Of a stretch of 24,017 bases of DNA, positions 10,089 to 20,841 are shown piece after piece; the stretch's first letter is position 1, and the number at the start of each line of letters is the position of its first letter. The notes under the pieces are model-generated. The model was not told the DNA's origin, ran no database searches, and was given only the letters and a program-made list of their open reading frames with translations. This stretch comes from Chloromonas sp. AAM2 (taxonomy: Eukaryota; Chlorophyta; Chlorophyceae; Chlamydomonadales; Chlamydomonadaceae), in contig QAXH01004221.1 of assembly GCA_004335635.1 (NCBI GenBank), positions 321-24,337 of the forward strand, given 5' to 3'. Both the position numbers and the translations under genes were made by a program.

Positions 10089-13000
10089 CTATTCCTTGAC
10101 TGCTATGACGGCGTCCAGGTACGCTCCTGTGCGCTGGCTGCGGCAGCCCGTGAAGCCTGCGCCCTCGAGCAGGGATCGGTACTCGCTGGCCGAGCGTTCG
10201 CGACCCCGCGTTTGGACCAGCATGTTGAGAGACTGAAGGCGGGGCAGCAAGCAGGCAGATAAGTGACCACTTAAGCATGGTGTACGGGGCATTGGAGCGC
10301 AATCATCCTTCCCCAAAGAATGGAAACAGGGCGCCACTCGCTGGCATGCATGGGAATTTCCCCATCTTGTGTGACGTCCAGCCCCGCCCCCTGGCCTGTC
10401 ATGACGTGTCTACAGCTACACCACACCAAGGACCCGCAACGACCTGCATGGTCGCACGGGGTGGGCCCGCCTTATCTTCATCCAACAGCATCTCCGCTAT
10501 CAGCACAGCTCCTCCTGTAACACAAGGTGATGCAGTAAAGGCTGTCAGAGCACCCCAGGAAAGTTTTGAAAACGTACAGAAGTTCAATCCTCTGTGGGTC
10601 ACTGTACAGGGAACAGGTTTGCGTGTGACTCTGGCCTGCCGACCTCCGTGTCCCGCACTGGACCTTCCTAGACGCCTTCAAGAGTGGTGACACCTCTGTC
10701 AGGGAGGGTTCTTAACCTATACCAGGCTTGATGTCAAGGAACTACGATATCTCAACCTGTACCGCGCTGCGTATTTATCACTGCAGATATGACAAACAAT
10801 GATCAAAAATGATCAACTTACACTTGGCTGTAAAGGCAGATGCGAAGTACAGCTTGAACAATAGCAACGGCGAGGCCAGGAGATGGCTATTCCTGAACCA
10901 CACCATCCCCTGAACCATGGAAGGCATGAATACTCCGTTGCTTATGCAGGTGCAGGAGGCCACCAATAACAAAAACTGAACACCCCGTCTTTTTTTGTTT
11001 TTGAGCCTCCAGTGGGGGAAGAACCCCCTGAACCACCCCCCCCTCTTCCTTGAAACAGGTCCTGATGGGGTCAGTCAGGAATCTGTTCAACAGCTCTTGA
11101 TGAGAGGAACACAACGCCGTAGCTCACTTTCAAATCCATTGTCTGACACTCGCCATCTTGTCCATGCCCCCAGCAGCATGCATCCAACCCCAGTCTGAGG
11201 ACCATCCCACCCCCAACGCCGACTGAAGTTGTTGGGATTCAGAACGCTTCCTTGTAGTGCCCCCTATAGACCTATAACAATCTTATACCTCACTATACAA
11301 GGCTATTCCGCTTCTGCAGGCACTACGGCTCACCTCGTGGTAGAATGCTGTACACTGTCCTCAGCAGCTGCTCGCACTTGTCCAGCTGCCAGTCGTGCAG
11401 GATGCGTGACATGACCACGAGGTCAGCCCGGGGCAACTGATCAGGGTGCGCGAAGAAGTCACCCGCCACCCATGTCACCTGCGCCGCCAGTGCACACCCT
11501 GGCCTGAGGCCTGACGACTGGGTTGGACATGAACATGAAGCACAATCCCATTGCTCTGCCCCTGTTTGTGATGAGGTTGGGTGTGCATCAACTTGGCATC
11601 AGGACTTGATGCTTTGCCAGCATTAGCAACACTGGTACATGCATTGGGATGCTATCAGGCCACGCAGGTTGCCAGCCACTGCTGTGACTGTGCAGGTGCA
11701 TGTGTGGCCTCACCCGGTCCATGAGTGCGGGGTCTGTAACATGGGGTGGGTGCGTGAAGTGCTGCTGGGCCGCGGCAACCACGTGGGGCAAGTCAACAAC
11801 CTGCGCATGCAGGTCGGGATCAAAGAAATCGTGTCTAACCCTAGACCAAACCTAACCCTGGCCCTAACTGAAACGCATAGCCATCACGAAACCCTGTTAG
11901 CTGGCATCGCCATGTTGTTTGCAGCCAATCCAGCAGCAGGGTTGCAGCATTGGTGTCTGTCTGCCCATAGCTCACACAGGCTTCCAATACAGCGCCAGGC
12001 AGAAGGTGGGGCACACGTACGTGGAGCTGAAGTTTGTTTGCATGTTCACCCCTGTGTCACGTTTAGCCCTGTGTCCCTGCTTACCACCATGCGTGCACTG
12101 GGGTAGGTGGCTGCTGCCGTCACCATGAGCGCCCCGGTGGCTCCTCCCAGGTCCATCCACTGCCTGTACTGCGGGGAGCGGCACGTGGCGAGCCTTGTCA
12201 GCGACGTGACAGTGGCATGGAACACTTGCGCAGTGTCGGTGAACAAACCAATGAAGACATGATTTGTGACCAAGCCATGATGGCTGTTCCTCGACGGGTC
12301 ATAAACCACTGCAGTGAGCTGTAAAAGGGGAAAGAAAGTGGATCAACAATGCAGTCGACTGGGTTGTAAGGCAGTGCGTCAGCTGAGACAGCTGAGACTC
12401 ACGGACTCACTAGCATTGCGGACATCCGGGCTAAGACACTCTTGTGGCAGAAGTGCAATGAATGTGTGCCACTATGTTTCAAAACGTCGCCTGGGCTGTG
12501 GGCTGAGGAGCGTAGCAGTTGCACCACTACATGCAGCTGGCAGGCTTTGTTTAGGGCTGTAATTGTGGTTGGTTGTAATTGTGCTACGGCCACCTGGTCA
12601 CGCACAACAGGTCCACATGTCCACAAGCCTCCGTCCATGTGCACATTGCGATGCCGTTATCAGTTCCAGGCCATTGGTTGCGTGCGAAGCGTGCATGCAT
12701 CCCTCACTTGTGACAAGTCGAACGCGGTGACCACGGCCTTGGCTGAAAGGGCTGCAAGGGAGAAAGGCAGAGCAAGCGCTGAACGGCCCAGAGAACTAGC
12801 CCCAGGGTCGAGATCAGCATGTACACACATGCCTTCCATTGAAAACATTGCCCATGTCGTTGACAGGCTGTTGATGGTTTCCTGCCCTTGATGTTGATGT
12901 CACAACAGGGATATAGGTGTGTGATGTAAGCAGCCAGCAGCCACAGAACCCTATACCCAGCGTGGCTCACCCGCAAAGCTGTGCATGCCCTGCATAAACC

Positions 13001-14579
13001 GCAGCAGCGCTTCCTCTGTCGCATAAGTGTCGGCGAAGATCTCGTTGCCTGGGAACCCCATGCACTCTTGCCACACGTTTCCCCTGCATGAGAGCAGACT
13101 GCCACTGTGGTTCTACTTACATGAGCAGCGAGGCAATCCACAGGCCCCTCTCAGCGGGACACCTGTGCTGTGTCACTGCCTAGCAATGCGAAGCATTATG
13201 CAGGGCGTCGAGCTTTGAACCCCACTGCAGCAAAAGCCTTACATTGTGTGGCAGTATGGCCATCAATGTTGCATGCCTTTGTATGTTGGCTGTTGAGACT
13301 TGGCGTCCTTCGCACCATGAACCGATTCGCACTCACGGCCTCTTTGGAAACGAAAGCCTTATCGTGTGGTTTAGCGCCTTCAAATATCCACTGTCTCCAT
13401 GAAAGCACTACCCGACTCTTGTGCCACCGATCCCTGCCATGCAGTGCGGTGTAGGCGACATCTGCCTTCAGACTGTGGAGGGGATCGGATGTCAACAGCC
13501 AATCCTTTGGCGCAGGCAATGTGTTTGCGTGTGCGGCTGTGAGCACAACTTTGGTGTGCAGTCACTCATGGCTCTGAACGCACCCCTTGCTGACTGCCTG
13601 TCTGAGGCCGCTGAAGAGGGGCCACACCACCTTTGAGCTGTGGGCCACGTAGCCGGACAGGGGGGTGTCTGAACCAGAGGTCAGGAAGTGGCGGGACAGG
13701 GCAGTGCAACGGTACCTGCAATGCGGTGTGTGACAGGCAGGTGCAATGAGCAAGCAGTCACACACCACACAACGACTTGGGCAGCAATGGCCATAACGCC
13801 GGGCCATACAGAGCGAGCAGAACATTCTCTGGCCTACAAGTCCGAAAATTCGATTGACCGTTGTTGACGTACTTGCCGTTGTTGAAGGAATCACCCATCA
13901 AGCACACAATGTTCTTTGCCATTTGAACCGCCACGGCCAGGCACCTCAGGCACGTCCCTCCCATTCCCCCAGCCAAAGCCCACCTGCTGCTGCTGCCTTT
14001 ACTGAGCAGCCCCAGGGAACAGGCCGCGTCCAGCAGGCGCGCCAGACCCTCCTCACTCACGCCCTGCCCGCTGCCACGTGCCAAATCACATGCCACCTCA
14101 CATGCAGTCAGACCCACACCTGGCGTGTCCACCTCGGCCCGCTCAAGGGTGTCAAAGATGCCCAGCTCCACCGCAACAAACAGGGTCTGACTGGCCCTGA
14201 AGCCGTCCAACAAGTCAAGGATGGGCTTGGCGTCTGCATGAAACATGTGAATGACAAGGCAAGTCGTGCCTGTAGAGATATCGCTCCAAGTGACAACAAC
14301 CCAGGTTCGATGATCCTGCAAACGTCAGTCTGTATATGTTTTAAAAACAACGTCAAGCCAGCCATGTAGGCACGCGAAAGCGTAGGTTTGCACGCGAAAA
14401 CAAGCCAGCCATGTAGGCACAAATTAGGCACATGCGGGTCCAGGCATGCAAACATGCGTGCATCATTCAGCCCGTTATCTTGTTGGTGGTCCATGCCAAT
14501 AAGCCAAGCCAGATCTCGCTCTCATCAAGCGCCTTTGGCCCTGCGTCCAACATTAATGCTTACCTGCTGGGCTTGCCAT
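10089..14579 (-). CDS. ASMT: ASMT-like SAM-dependent O-methyltransferase, complete, 10 exons
   Basis: Minus-strand exons in transcript order: 14579-14564, 14233-13984, 13715-13584, 13083-12971, 12742-12708, 12168-12085, 11800-11714, 11478-11334, 10514-10444, 10232-10089 (stop TAG). Every junction has GT..AG ends and all phases agree, giving 1077 nt (358 aa), close to the roughly 345 aa usual for this family. The N-terminal dimerisation region has GFRASQTLFVAVELGIFDTL. SAM motif I is DLGGATGAL, followed by VVDLP. GDFF and SRILHDW precede the catalytic region (the HD pair is conserved in hydroxyindole/plant-type O-methyltransferases). The C terminus has NMLVQTRGRERSASEYRSLL and ends TGAYLDAVIAVKE. 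Family knowledge: such enzymes methylate hydroxyls of small aromatics, including N-acetylserotonin; the actual substrate cannot be read from sequence. No Maf domain was found upstream, so this is the stand-alone form rather than an ASMTL fusion. Alternative start: ATG at 14246-14244, continuous with exon 2 (MFHAD instead of MASPAD). Exon 13083-12971 is duplicated at 9194-9306. Confidence 0.87.
12811..13234. repeat. Donor copy of the duplicated exon region
   Basis: Partner of 9034-9457 at an offset of 3777 bases. It sits in correct order inside the methyltransferase gene and keeps the family-like sequence IFADTYATEEALLRFMQGMH, so it is taken as the parental copy. Confidence 0.88.
14354..14421. 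repeat. Short direct repeat in the first methyltransferase intron
   Basis: AAGCCAGCCATGTAGGCAC occurs twice, about 46 bases apart, with CACGCGAAA also doubled between them. It lies between the 16-base first exon and exon 2. Confidence 0.75.
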
Positions 14580-14780
14580 GCTATTCAAGACCGAGCTTGG
14601 TATACTGCCTGGCTTATCATGGACATCACGATGCTAGGCTCTCCTTTGCAAAAAGAAAAGATCTCAGTAATTGTCTTGGCGGCCCCACGTGTCCGTGTGG
14701 GCGCTCCGCGTTACTAGTGCACGTTACAAGTGGATCAATCAATACTGATGGCTTCACTCGCGAGCCCCGGTCAGATCATA

Positions 14781-14930
14781 TCAGCCGTATTCAACGTGCC
14801 CGCGCGCAGAGACGCTCGCCTTGTGAGCAAGCGCTGTGCGTCTTCCGAGCATTGCAAGGCCGAAGTTCAGCAGACAGCAGAGGATCAGGAGCAGACAGGC
14901 ACACGCGGACGCAATCTGTTTGCTCTTCAT
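14781..14930 (-). CDS. 49-aa signal-peptide-like ORF
   Basis: ATG at 14930 opens MKSKQIASACACLLLILCCL, a strong hydrophobic signal or anchor sequence after a basic start. A short basic tail follows to TGA at 14781. It lies on the same strand, about 200 bases upstream of the methyltransferase start. It could be the first exon of a secreted protein, a small secreted peptide or chance. No in-phase donor connects it to the methyltransferase. Confidence 0.25.
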   Translation of the reverse strand: MKSKQIASACACLLLILCCLLNFGLAMLGRRTALAHKASVSARGHVEYG

Positions 14931-16366
14931 AGACGCACGTGTATAACTATCAAGTCTGGGACTCGAGTTGTATACAGCATGGGCATCAAATAGCTACCCG
15001 AAAATGAACGATTGTACGATCACAAGAGGAGAGAGGGGATCACGAGAGGGGCGTTGTCAGAGCACCCAGGCGCCTAAATCTTTGCTCGAGTGGAAAGAAG
15101 CGTTACAGCTTCCTAGTCCCTGTGGTTCACAACCTCACCCTCATGCCTGATGTCTGAACATTCAAACATTGACAACAAACTGTCGCTGTACTCGACATTC
15201 AGAAATAATTGCCAGCGTCAGCGAAAGCGGCCAGATAATCTACGTTGCCGTGGTTCCCAGCACTTCGGTGGTTTTGAGACGTGGTGATCACATTCAAAAG
15301 ACCTAGGCCATGTTCGTGCTAGTGTAGTACTATTCGTGCGTTGAACATGTTCCGTCGCCCACACAAACCCTTCTTTCCAATTATAAAGCATGGGCTGCAT
15401 GGCAGTTATTAAGATCTTGCACTTGTCTTGGTTTTCGTCGTATCTCGTGCATGTGCTTCAAGGGCTGCCGTTACAATCCTGCCACCGCAGCAACATGTAT
15501 CAGTAACCAGATATCAGCAACCAGGTATACAACCATACGTCTTTTTTTCCTGTGTGACACGACTGCTGTTACACTTTGGTCGTTGATGACGAAACCTGAT
15601 GGCAAAACGCAAGTCTCTCCCTTTTTGGGCTTTCTCCTCAAGCTCTCTACTGCATCAACTAGTGCATTTCAGCTTCAGAGTGTGGAAGGAGATGGGCACC
15701 ACTCTGGCCTACCCTGAGCAAGAAGTAAAAACGAACATAGCGAACAAAGCAGGCAAGACAAGGCAACTGCAGGCAGAACAGTAACTAGCCGTTTTAGGTC
15801 AAAGACGAAATGTACGCAGAAGCTCGTGTACGCACAAACAAAGCATCAAGTTAAGCTTCATCAAGCCCCTGCGCAAGTGGCTACTGCAGCATTCGTCTAC
15901 ACAGCGTGCTATAACTTTGATGTGTAAAGTTCAAGCCACTCAATTACCAGGTTGTCAGACTGGGACTACGGAATGGGAGGGCAGCACACAGTCGGCACAC
16001 AGTTGGCACACCGTCTCAACACATACTTAAACACATGTTGAACAGAAGCAGTTGTCTCAAACTCAGCCATCAACTGAGCAGAACTCACTCTCAAACTCAG
16101 TCAGTAATTCATGTTCACTGATCAGCCTCAAGCCTGCCCTTCAGACCCTGTACATAGGCTGCACAGCCTGCCTGAGAGTGCTGTATTGCGCACCAACTAA
16201 AAAGGCAGGCCCACTACAGTTGAACGCCTTGTCACGCGCTCTCCCTTTCCTTCAGGATGCTCCTTGAACGCCTCAAGCTGTCCAAGGCTGACCCACACCT
16301 GCACATCGCACAACTCCCCACAACGGGCACTTACAACACCGGTTCCAGTGGCACTCCCAGAAATCG
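14931..16366. other. No supported gene
   Basis: Apart from the small repeat at 15051-15170, the frames here (for example plus 15451-15717) show no recognisable domain or convincing splice structure. Confidence 0.4.
15051..15170. repeat. Short degenerate relative of the 8.9-9.66 kb element
   Basis: GCGTTGTCAGAGCACCCAGG (15051-) parallels 8904-8944. TGTGGTTCACAAC (15121-15133) parallels 9478-9490, and GCCTGATGT.TGAACATTC (from about 15145) parallels 9635 onward. The captured-exon interior and the 19-bp repeats are absent here. Confidence 0.5.
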
Positions 16367-16382
16367 TCCAGAACTGGCAAAC
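16367..16382. repeat. Solo copy of the 19-bp repeat core
   Basis: TCCAGAACTGGCAAAC is followed by ATTCTTTTTG, resembling the 9607-9635 end (AACTGGCAAACATTTTTC). No inverted partner was found nearby; it lies just past the 3' end of the 16.5-kb gene. Confidence 0.5.
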
Positions 16383-16532
16383 ATTCTTTTTGGGTATGCT
16401 ACAACTACTAGTACAGGCAGTTGCACGGAGCTGCATTCATGCTGTTGCTCAACCATGCCTGCCTACCGCATGCCTCGGGTCAGCCCTCGCATGACTCCCT
16501 AGTGAACATGAGTCATCACCGTAACAGTCAAG

Positions 16533-17222
16533 TCATACAAACCTACAAGCCAACTGCCTGGCTGCTTCAAGAGCCACTAGCCAAGCAACCAGCAACAACC
16601 GCCACATCCAAACACTACCAGTGCCATGGCCATCCTGTGCAATTTCAGAGTTTGATGGGTTCTCAGGCTTGAAAAGCATGGCTTGTGGAAGGGGCACATG
16701 GACATCTCGTAAGCCTTCCCTCTGGTCAGCAACCCGTGAGCTGCTTCCAGACTGCATGTTAAATGCAACTTTGGCGGGTTGGTAGTGGACGTGCACGTAC
16801 GCAGGATCAAAGGCCTGGCCACAGACACCAAGCTGTCCTGTACTCGTCAGGTAGCTTGCCGTGGGCAGATGCACCAGGCCGCGGGATGGAAGGCACAGCG
16901 GCCCGTTGCCATCAGGCAATGCCACGCTTGTAGTGCATGTCACTGCCATGCTGTGCAGTGAGCAGGGTGCGTCTTGTCTGCTGACCGGCTCCATTTGTAT
17001 CAGATTGTAGCCGTCGTGCAGAGGATGCAGGGCATCACCACCGCCCGTTTGGCAAACCTCCGAGCAGCGAGGGTCCAAGGAGACTCGGAGAACTGCGAAT
17101 ACAGCTCGTCTACTCCCATCGTCACCCGTTGACTGGTTCTGTCCGGCAAAAACCATCAGCCAGCACACGCTCGCCACCAGCATTAGCAGTGCGGCGGATC
17201 GCATGATACGGAGCATGACCAC
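16533..17222 (-). CDS. Single-pass secretory-pathway membrane protein, possibly PIG-X/PBN1-like
   Basis: An uninterrupted 229-codon frame. The N terminus (MVMLRIMRSAALLMLVASVC... VFAG) is a textbook ER signal peptide with likely cleavage after VFA. A Cys-containing lumenal region of about 170 residues follows, and the C terminus is one membrane helix (VWMWRLLLVAWLVALEAA) with a short basic tail. This type I topology, plus the spaced segments LVHLPTASYL, VHVHYQPAK and VHVPLPQAMLFK, faintly recalls PIG-X, the lumenal partner of PIG-M in the first mannosylation of GPI anchors. That comparison is inference from topology and weak pattern only; key family residues could not be checked. A short intron inside the frame cannot be excluded. 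A third Met (MRSAALL) is an alternative start. Confidence 0.5.
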   Translation of the reverse strand: MVMLRIMRSAALLMLVASVCWLMVFAGQNQSTGDDGSRRAVFAVLRVSLDPRCSEVCQTGGGDALHPLHDGYNLIQMEPVSRQDAPCSLHSMAVTCTTSVALPDGNGPLCLPSRGLVHLPTASYLTSTGQLGVCGQAFDPAYVHVHYQPAKVAFNMQSGSSSRVADQREGLRDVHVPLPQAMLFKPENPSNSEIAQDGHGTGSVWMWRLLLVAWLVALEAARQLACRFV

Positions 17223-17659
17223 TACTGTGGCAGGATGCGGCGCGTGCGGCGAGTGATCAGGTACAAGAGAGAACAGTTGCGTAAATGGGTGTCGCTATGC
17301 TCTGCAAGCTCTGCAAGCTGCTGCTGGCATGAGACACATGCACGTGCGTAGTAGTCATGCAAAACGGGTTCCTGCCTGCGAATCAGTGAGTTCTGTGCCA
17401 GACGAGGCAGGGGACGCCCAAAGGCACTGTTGTGACGACAGCATATGGGGGATGTGGAAGGTGAGCAACGTGCACCAACGCAGACAAGCTAAACAGGCAG
17501 CACTCCTGGATGCCTTGTGCTTGGCCGTGAGTCGTTGGACGCACGTGGTTTGCATGCTTCATCAATGTCAGGGTATCTCATGCATATGTCCTCACCCGGG
17601 CCGAACAGATTACTGCCGACAGACTGTGCTGGGCGCTTGAATGTATGGCGCCTTGGAAG
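17223..17659. other. 5' flank of the 16.5-kb gene; no supported gene
   Basis: Immediately upstream of the signal-peptide protein. Short overlapping frames occur on both strands without recognisable motifs. Confidence 0.4.
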
Positions 17660-17910
17660 GCAGCCGAACCCTCCACACCACGAATTTTTCAACCGCAGCG
17701 CTTCATTGGATAGTATGGGTCCCACAGCCGAGAACAACCTCCAAGACAACTGCTATCCGAGCTTGTCGCTAGCAGAGCTCTGAAGTGTCCTCTGAAGTGT
17801 GCCGGCATGGTGTGATTGTTGTGCTGGCATGGCTCAGCCCCATCATGCGGTCCACTTCCAGCAACAGCCAACAAACCAGTGCAAGGGCGCATGTGCTGGT
17901 GGCAGATTGG
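17660..17910. repeat. Dispersed repeat, inverted partner at 3826-4066
   Basis: About 250 bp in opposite orientation to the 3.8-kb copy. This copy holds roughly ten extra bases near 17700-17740 (around GGATAGTATGGGTCCC). Confidence 0.8.
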
Positions 17911-18472
17911 TGAATCAACTGTAGTCCACCGGGATGGAGAGTGGCAGCACGCAGAGACGTTAAGGCACTGTAGTGCATCACGACTAAGCTGTGAGTAATG
18001 AGCTTTGATTGGTATGTTTTTTTCCCGTAGTATTCATAAAATTGTGTTGTTTTTTTACATTCATTTTTATTTTCATGCTGATCTTATCTGTAACTGCAGG
18101 TTGTTCAGAGAGTTCATGCCTGCAAATGGTTCGGGCTCAGCTTTATAAAAATCGACCGGCGCTGGCGCGATGACAAAACAAGAAGTTTGCCAGTCCTGGG
18201 ACAATTTGCAGTGGCACCACTGTAACCAGAGTTGTGATGTGGAACTTCATCAGTGCTGGCAGTAAAACCTGTTCTATAGACGTTTCAGTTTGTTGGTATG
18301 TGTGAATCAATACTGAGATTAGTTTTTGTGGTCAGCTCATTGCCACCTTACTAAGTAATGGCAGGTGGTATACGCCATCACGAGGGCCAATTCTGGGACA
18401 GCAAACTATGCCACAGGAACTACAGGGTCAAAAGACAAGCGGGTGTGTGAACCATTCTGACCGGCCAGTACC

Positions 18473-18943
18473 TCAGGACTCCGTAATGTACGTCGCCACC
18501 AAGTGTTCCAGCTGCTTCACTCTCTTGAGCAAACTCGTGTGTTGCGCGCGTAGACGCCCCACAGCTTGTTTCCAATTCTTCCTTCTTGGTCGCTCTGCCT
18601 CTGTGTCCGCCGCGGACATATGCACTTGGTCCAGTGGTGGCTCTTCTGCTGCTTCATTGGCCACGGTGACCCACTTGTTCCTCGGGGCGGAGATGGATGA
18701 TGCAGTTGGTGCCATGTTGTTTGCAGCTGCGCGTTGTTGTGTGTTTGGACCTTGAATGTCGTCTTGTGAGTCACCCAAATTTCCTGCACTTGGGCAGCGT
18801 ATCACACCTGCCTTCTCTGCCTGACGCAACAAGTTCTTTTGGCGTGTTTTCAATGCTTGGCAACGCCCATGGAAGCTGTGGAGAAGCCGCACAGGTCGTA
18901 AGGCCGAGTCGCAAATTAAATATTCAAAAGCAGACAGGAGCAC
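18473..18943 (-). CDS. Unrecognised 156-aa ORF, coiled-coil C terminus, probably repeat-encoded
   Basis: The open frame runs from MLLSAFEYLICDSALRP to ATYITES and stop. The N-terminal part is basic (FHGRCQALKTRQKNLLRQAE), the middle is polar and Ala/Ser/Pro-rich, and the C-terminal third has a heptad-like helix (WKQAVGRLRAQHTSLLKRVK then QLEHLVATY). The KRVKQLEHLVAT segment occurs again on the plus strand at 4461-4504, next to the rhomboid gene, which argues for a mobile origin. No transposase or DNA-binding motif was recognised. It may be only part of a spliced protein. Confidence 0.3.
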   Translation of the reverse strand: MLLSAFEYLICDSALRPVRLLHSFHGRCQALKTRQKNLLRQAEKAGVIRCPSAGNLGDSQDDIQGPNTQQRAAANNMAPTASSISAPRNKWVTVANEAAEEPPLDQVHMSAADTEAERPRRKNWKQAVGRLRAQHTSLLKRVKQLEHLVATYITES

Positions 18944-19167
18944 GACCTCAGGAAAATATCAGTAGCGGTGCAGCCAACTCTGTGTGTTGTCGTGATCGTT
19001 CTACCGCTGTCGCCCTAACTGCGCTGCCGCTCATACCCTCTTGTGCCCGTGCAGGGGAGGCCTCACGACTGGTCAACCAGGACTTGCTCAAGGGGTCAGG
19101 CTTGAGCAGGGATAAAAGCACAGGTCTGCTGTTCATGCAACTGACCATCGGCACCAAGAGACCTTGA

Positions 19168-19365
19168 GTGGGCACAGCAGCTGAGCCTGGTCCTGACTTC
19201 AAGGACGAGAAGCCGTGGACTGAGGCAGTTGCCTATGGCAACCACATCAAGCAGGTCATAAGGGCTCTCAAAGCCTACAAGGATGTGCCAAGCCCACCGC
19301 TAGGGGTGCGGGTGCCATGCAGAGAAGTCATCACCCTCATCAAGGATGCGCTGCAGCTGTCGTGA
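19168..19365 (+). CDS. Unrecognised 65-aa ORF fragment inside the 18.2-19.9 kb repeat region
   Basis: The frame carries DFKDEKPWTEAVAYGNHIK and VITLIKDALQLS then stop, with amino-acid usage more protein-like than the surrounding frames. It does not begin at ATG (GTG-type start only), so if real it is a terminal exon or fragment. No family assignment. Confidence 0.22.
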   Translation: MGTAAEPGPDFKDEKPWTEAVAYGNHIKQVIRALKAYKDVPSPPLGVRVPCREVITLIKDALQLS

Positions 19366-19892
19366 TGTATGGCTGTCCACAGCCCACAACCGGATGTGTC
19401 AGCCAGTCTCAAACACAAGGACAGGCAAAGATTTGTGTTGGATACCTTTCAGTTTTTGCACTTGATTTTGATGCAGACACATTTGATTTGAATTGCCCCT
19501 AAAAATGCATCAAGGAATAAGGACACTGTTGACTCTTGCAGGTGGCAAGATATCTTGACAATCATGCTGATAGTGTGTTGATTATGTCAACTGTTAAAAA
19601 TGTGCGTTTGAATTGTAAGTTTGCGTCAGTTCTTGATGTCATTGTGTTCGGGATCTCTGGTAATCTGCCACCACTCTCAGTGCCACTGTCCCAGTATTGG
19701 CACTCAACACCGCCTGCCAACACCAGCAACACATCCCGTGACATTCAACACAGTGCACACAGACACCACAAAGTCCCAAACACCTCGTCACTGAGTCACA
19801 AGGAACTCGGTTGCAACGGCCATGATTGCACTGGAAAGGCGACCATACAGCACCTCACTTTCACACGCGAAAATTGTCCCAGAACTGGCAAA

Positions 19893-20653
19893 TTGTTTTT
19901 GTTGTTGTTGTGCAGGATGCGACCAGCAGGATTGAGGGTCTCAGCTGGCGCACCGCTTGAATGTACGGCCTGAGCGGGAACTTCTCTGACGCGAATAGGC
20001 CGAGAGTAGAGCTGCCCAAGTTAACCTAACCTCGGTGCCAAGCGCTGCGGCCACGTGTGCATGCCATCATATGTCAACATGCATGGCCCCTACCCTAACC
20101 CAACCCTATGGGGCGCGCCCGAGTGCCATGCAAGAGCAACGTTAGGACGACCAACACAGGCCTGCCACGCCTTTGAAGAAGAGTTACTGTGCCAACTTGC
20201 CTTTTGCCTGTGCCCCGAACGATTGCTCTTTCCGAAGCAGGTGCAGCGAGGCATGTAGCCGGCGGTGCCACACTGAACTTACGAGAAGATGTTTTACGTC
20301 CTCCATATGCACCGTTTGCCTTAGCGTGGCAGTGCCACCTGTGCGGTTCACCTCCCTGCCAGATGGGACCCTCGTAGCTTTTAAAAACGCAAACCACGCT
20401 TTATGTTATGACCTTACGTGTTCTGCGCGTGTGATCGTACTTTCTGTGATAATTTTGTTTGGCATGTGCACGACTGGAACTCCGTCCACCCTACGAGAAG
20501 CGCCTTCTTGGACAAAAACTGACAGTACACGCACTACACGCTGTAAAGGTGGTCTGGGCTCTTTTCGTCGTCGTGAAGCATAAAACAACTGGCACAGCAT
20601 CAACGCCGCCGGTAAATCATTGCTTCTGGCTCTTGGTCGGGCAGGCCACCCCA
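19893..20653. other. No supported gene
   Basis: Frames at 20173-20583 (plus) and 20397-20095 (minus) overlap and show no domain. TACCCTAACCCAACCC at about 20091 is a short telomere-like string. Confidence 0.4.
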
Positions 20654-20841
20654 TCAAGGGTTGTTGGTAGTATGGCTCGTAGCGTCCGAGCTCACCTCAC
20701 GTGGCATCAAAAAGGCGTTGAGGCGCTCCTGTGAGGGACAGTTGCGCTGGCATCGCGGCAGGCACCCCACGGTCTGGGCAGCAGTCACCTTTCGCCGCAA
20801 GGCCTGCAGGCTGATGGCCACAACGTAGGAGAGTTCACTCA
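20654..20841 (-). other. Coding-like segment upstream of the kinase, strand uncertain
   Basis: On the minus strand one open frame reads YLSELSYVVAISLQALRRK, then a Cys-containing stretch (GCLPRCQRNCPSQERLNAFL), to TGA at 20654. No ATG is seen, and a GTGAGC donor follows PRE. On the plus strand the same bases read SSHLSPQGLQADGHNVGEFTQ ending in CAG at 20841 before GTATGT, which would join in phase to the kinase exon at 21087. Only one strand is likely to be real. The plus reading would supply an upstream kinase exon; the minus reading would be a divergent gene. Confidence 0.3.

Larger units (their letters stand above)
18185..19892. mobile_element. Possible larger member of the same inverted-repeat family
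   Basis: GTTTGCCAGTCCTGGGACA at 18185-18203 (one mismatch to the 8971 repeat) faces its near reverse complement TGTCCCAGAACTGGCAAA at 19875-19892. A further partial copy (TTCTGGGACA) is at 18391-18400. The 1.7-kb interior holds a 156-codon minus-strand frame and a 65-codon plus-strand frame. Whether these two repeats delimit one element or belong to separate insertions cannot be decided here. Confidence 0.4.

Noticed and set aside
13854..14369. 171-aa plus-strand ORF
   Set aside because: Antisense of the methyltransferase N-terminal exon, which has family motifs and splice sites on the minus strand.
14250..16500. A Maf domain upstream of the methyltransferase, as in ASMTL
   Set aside because: No SxSPRR-type Maf signature was found on the minus strand, and a plausible start (MASPAD) lies close to the domain.
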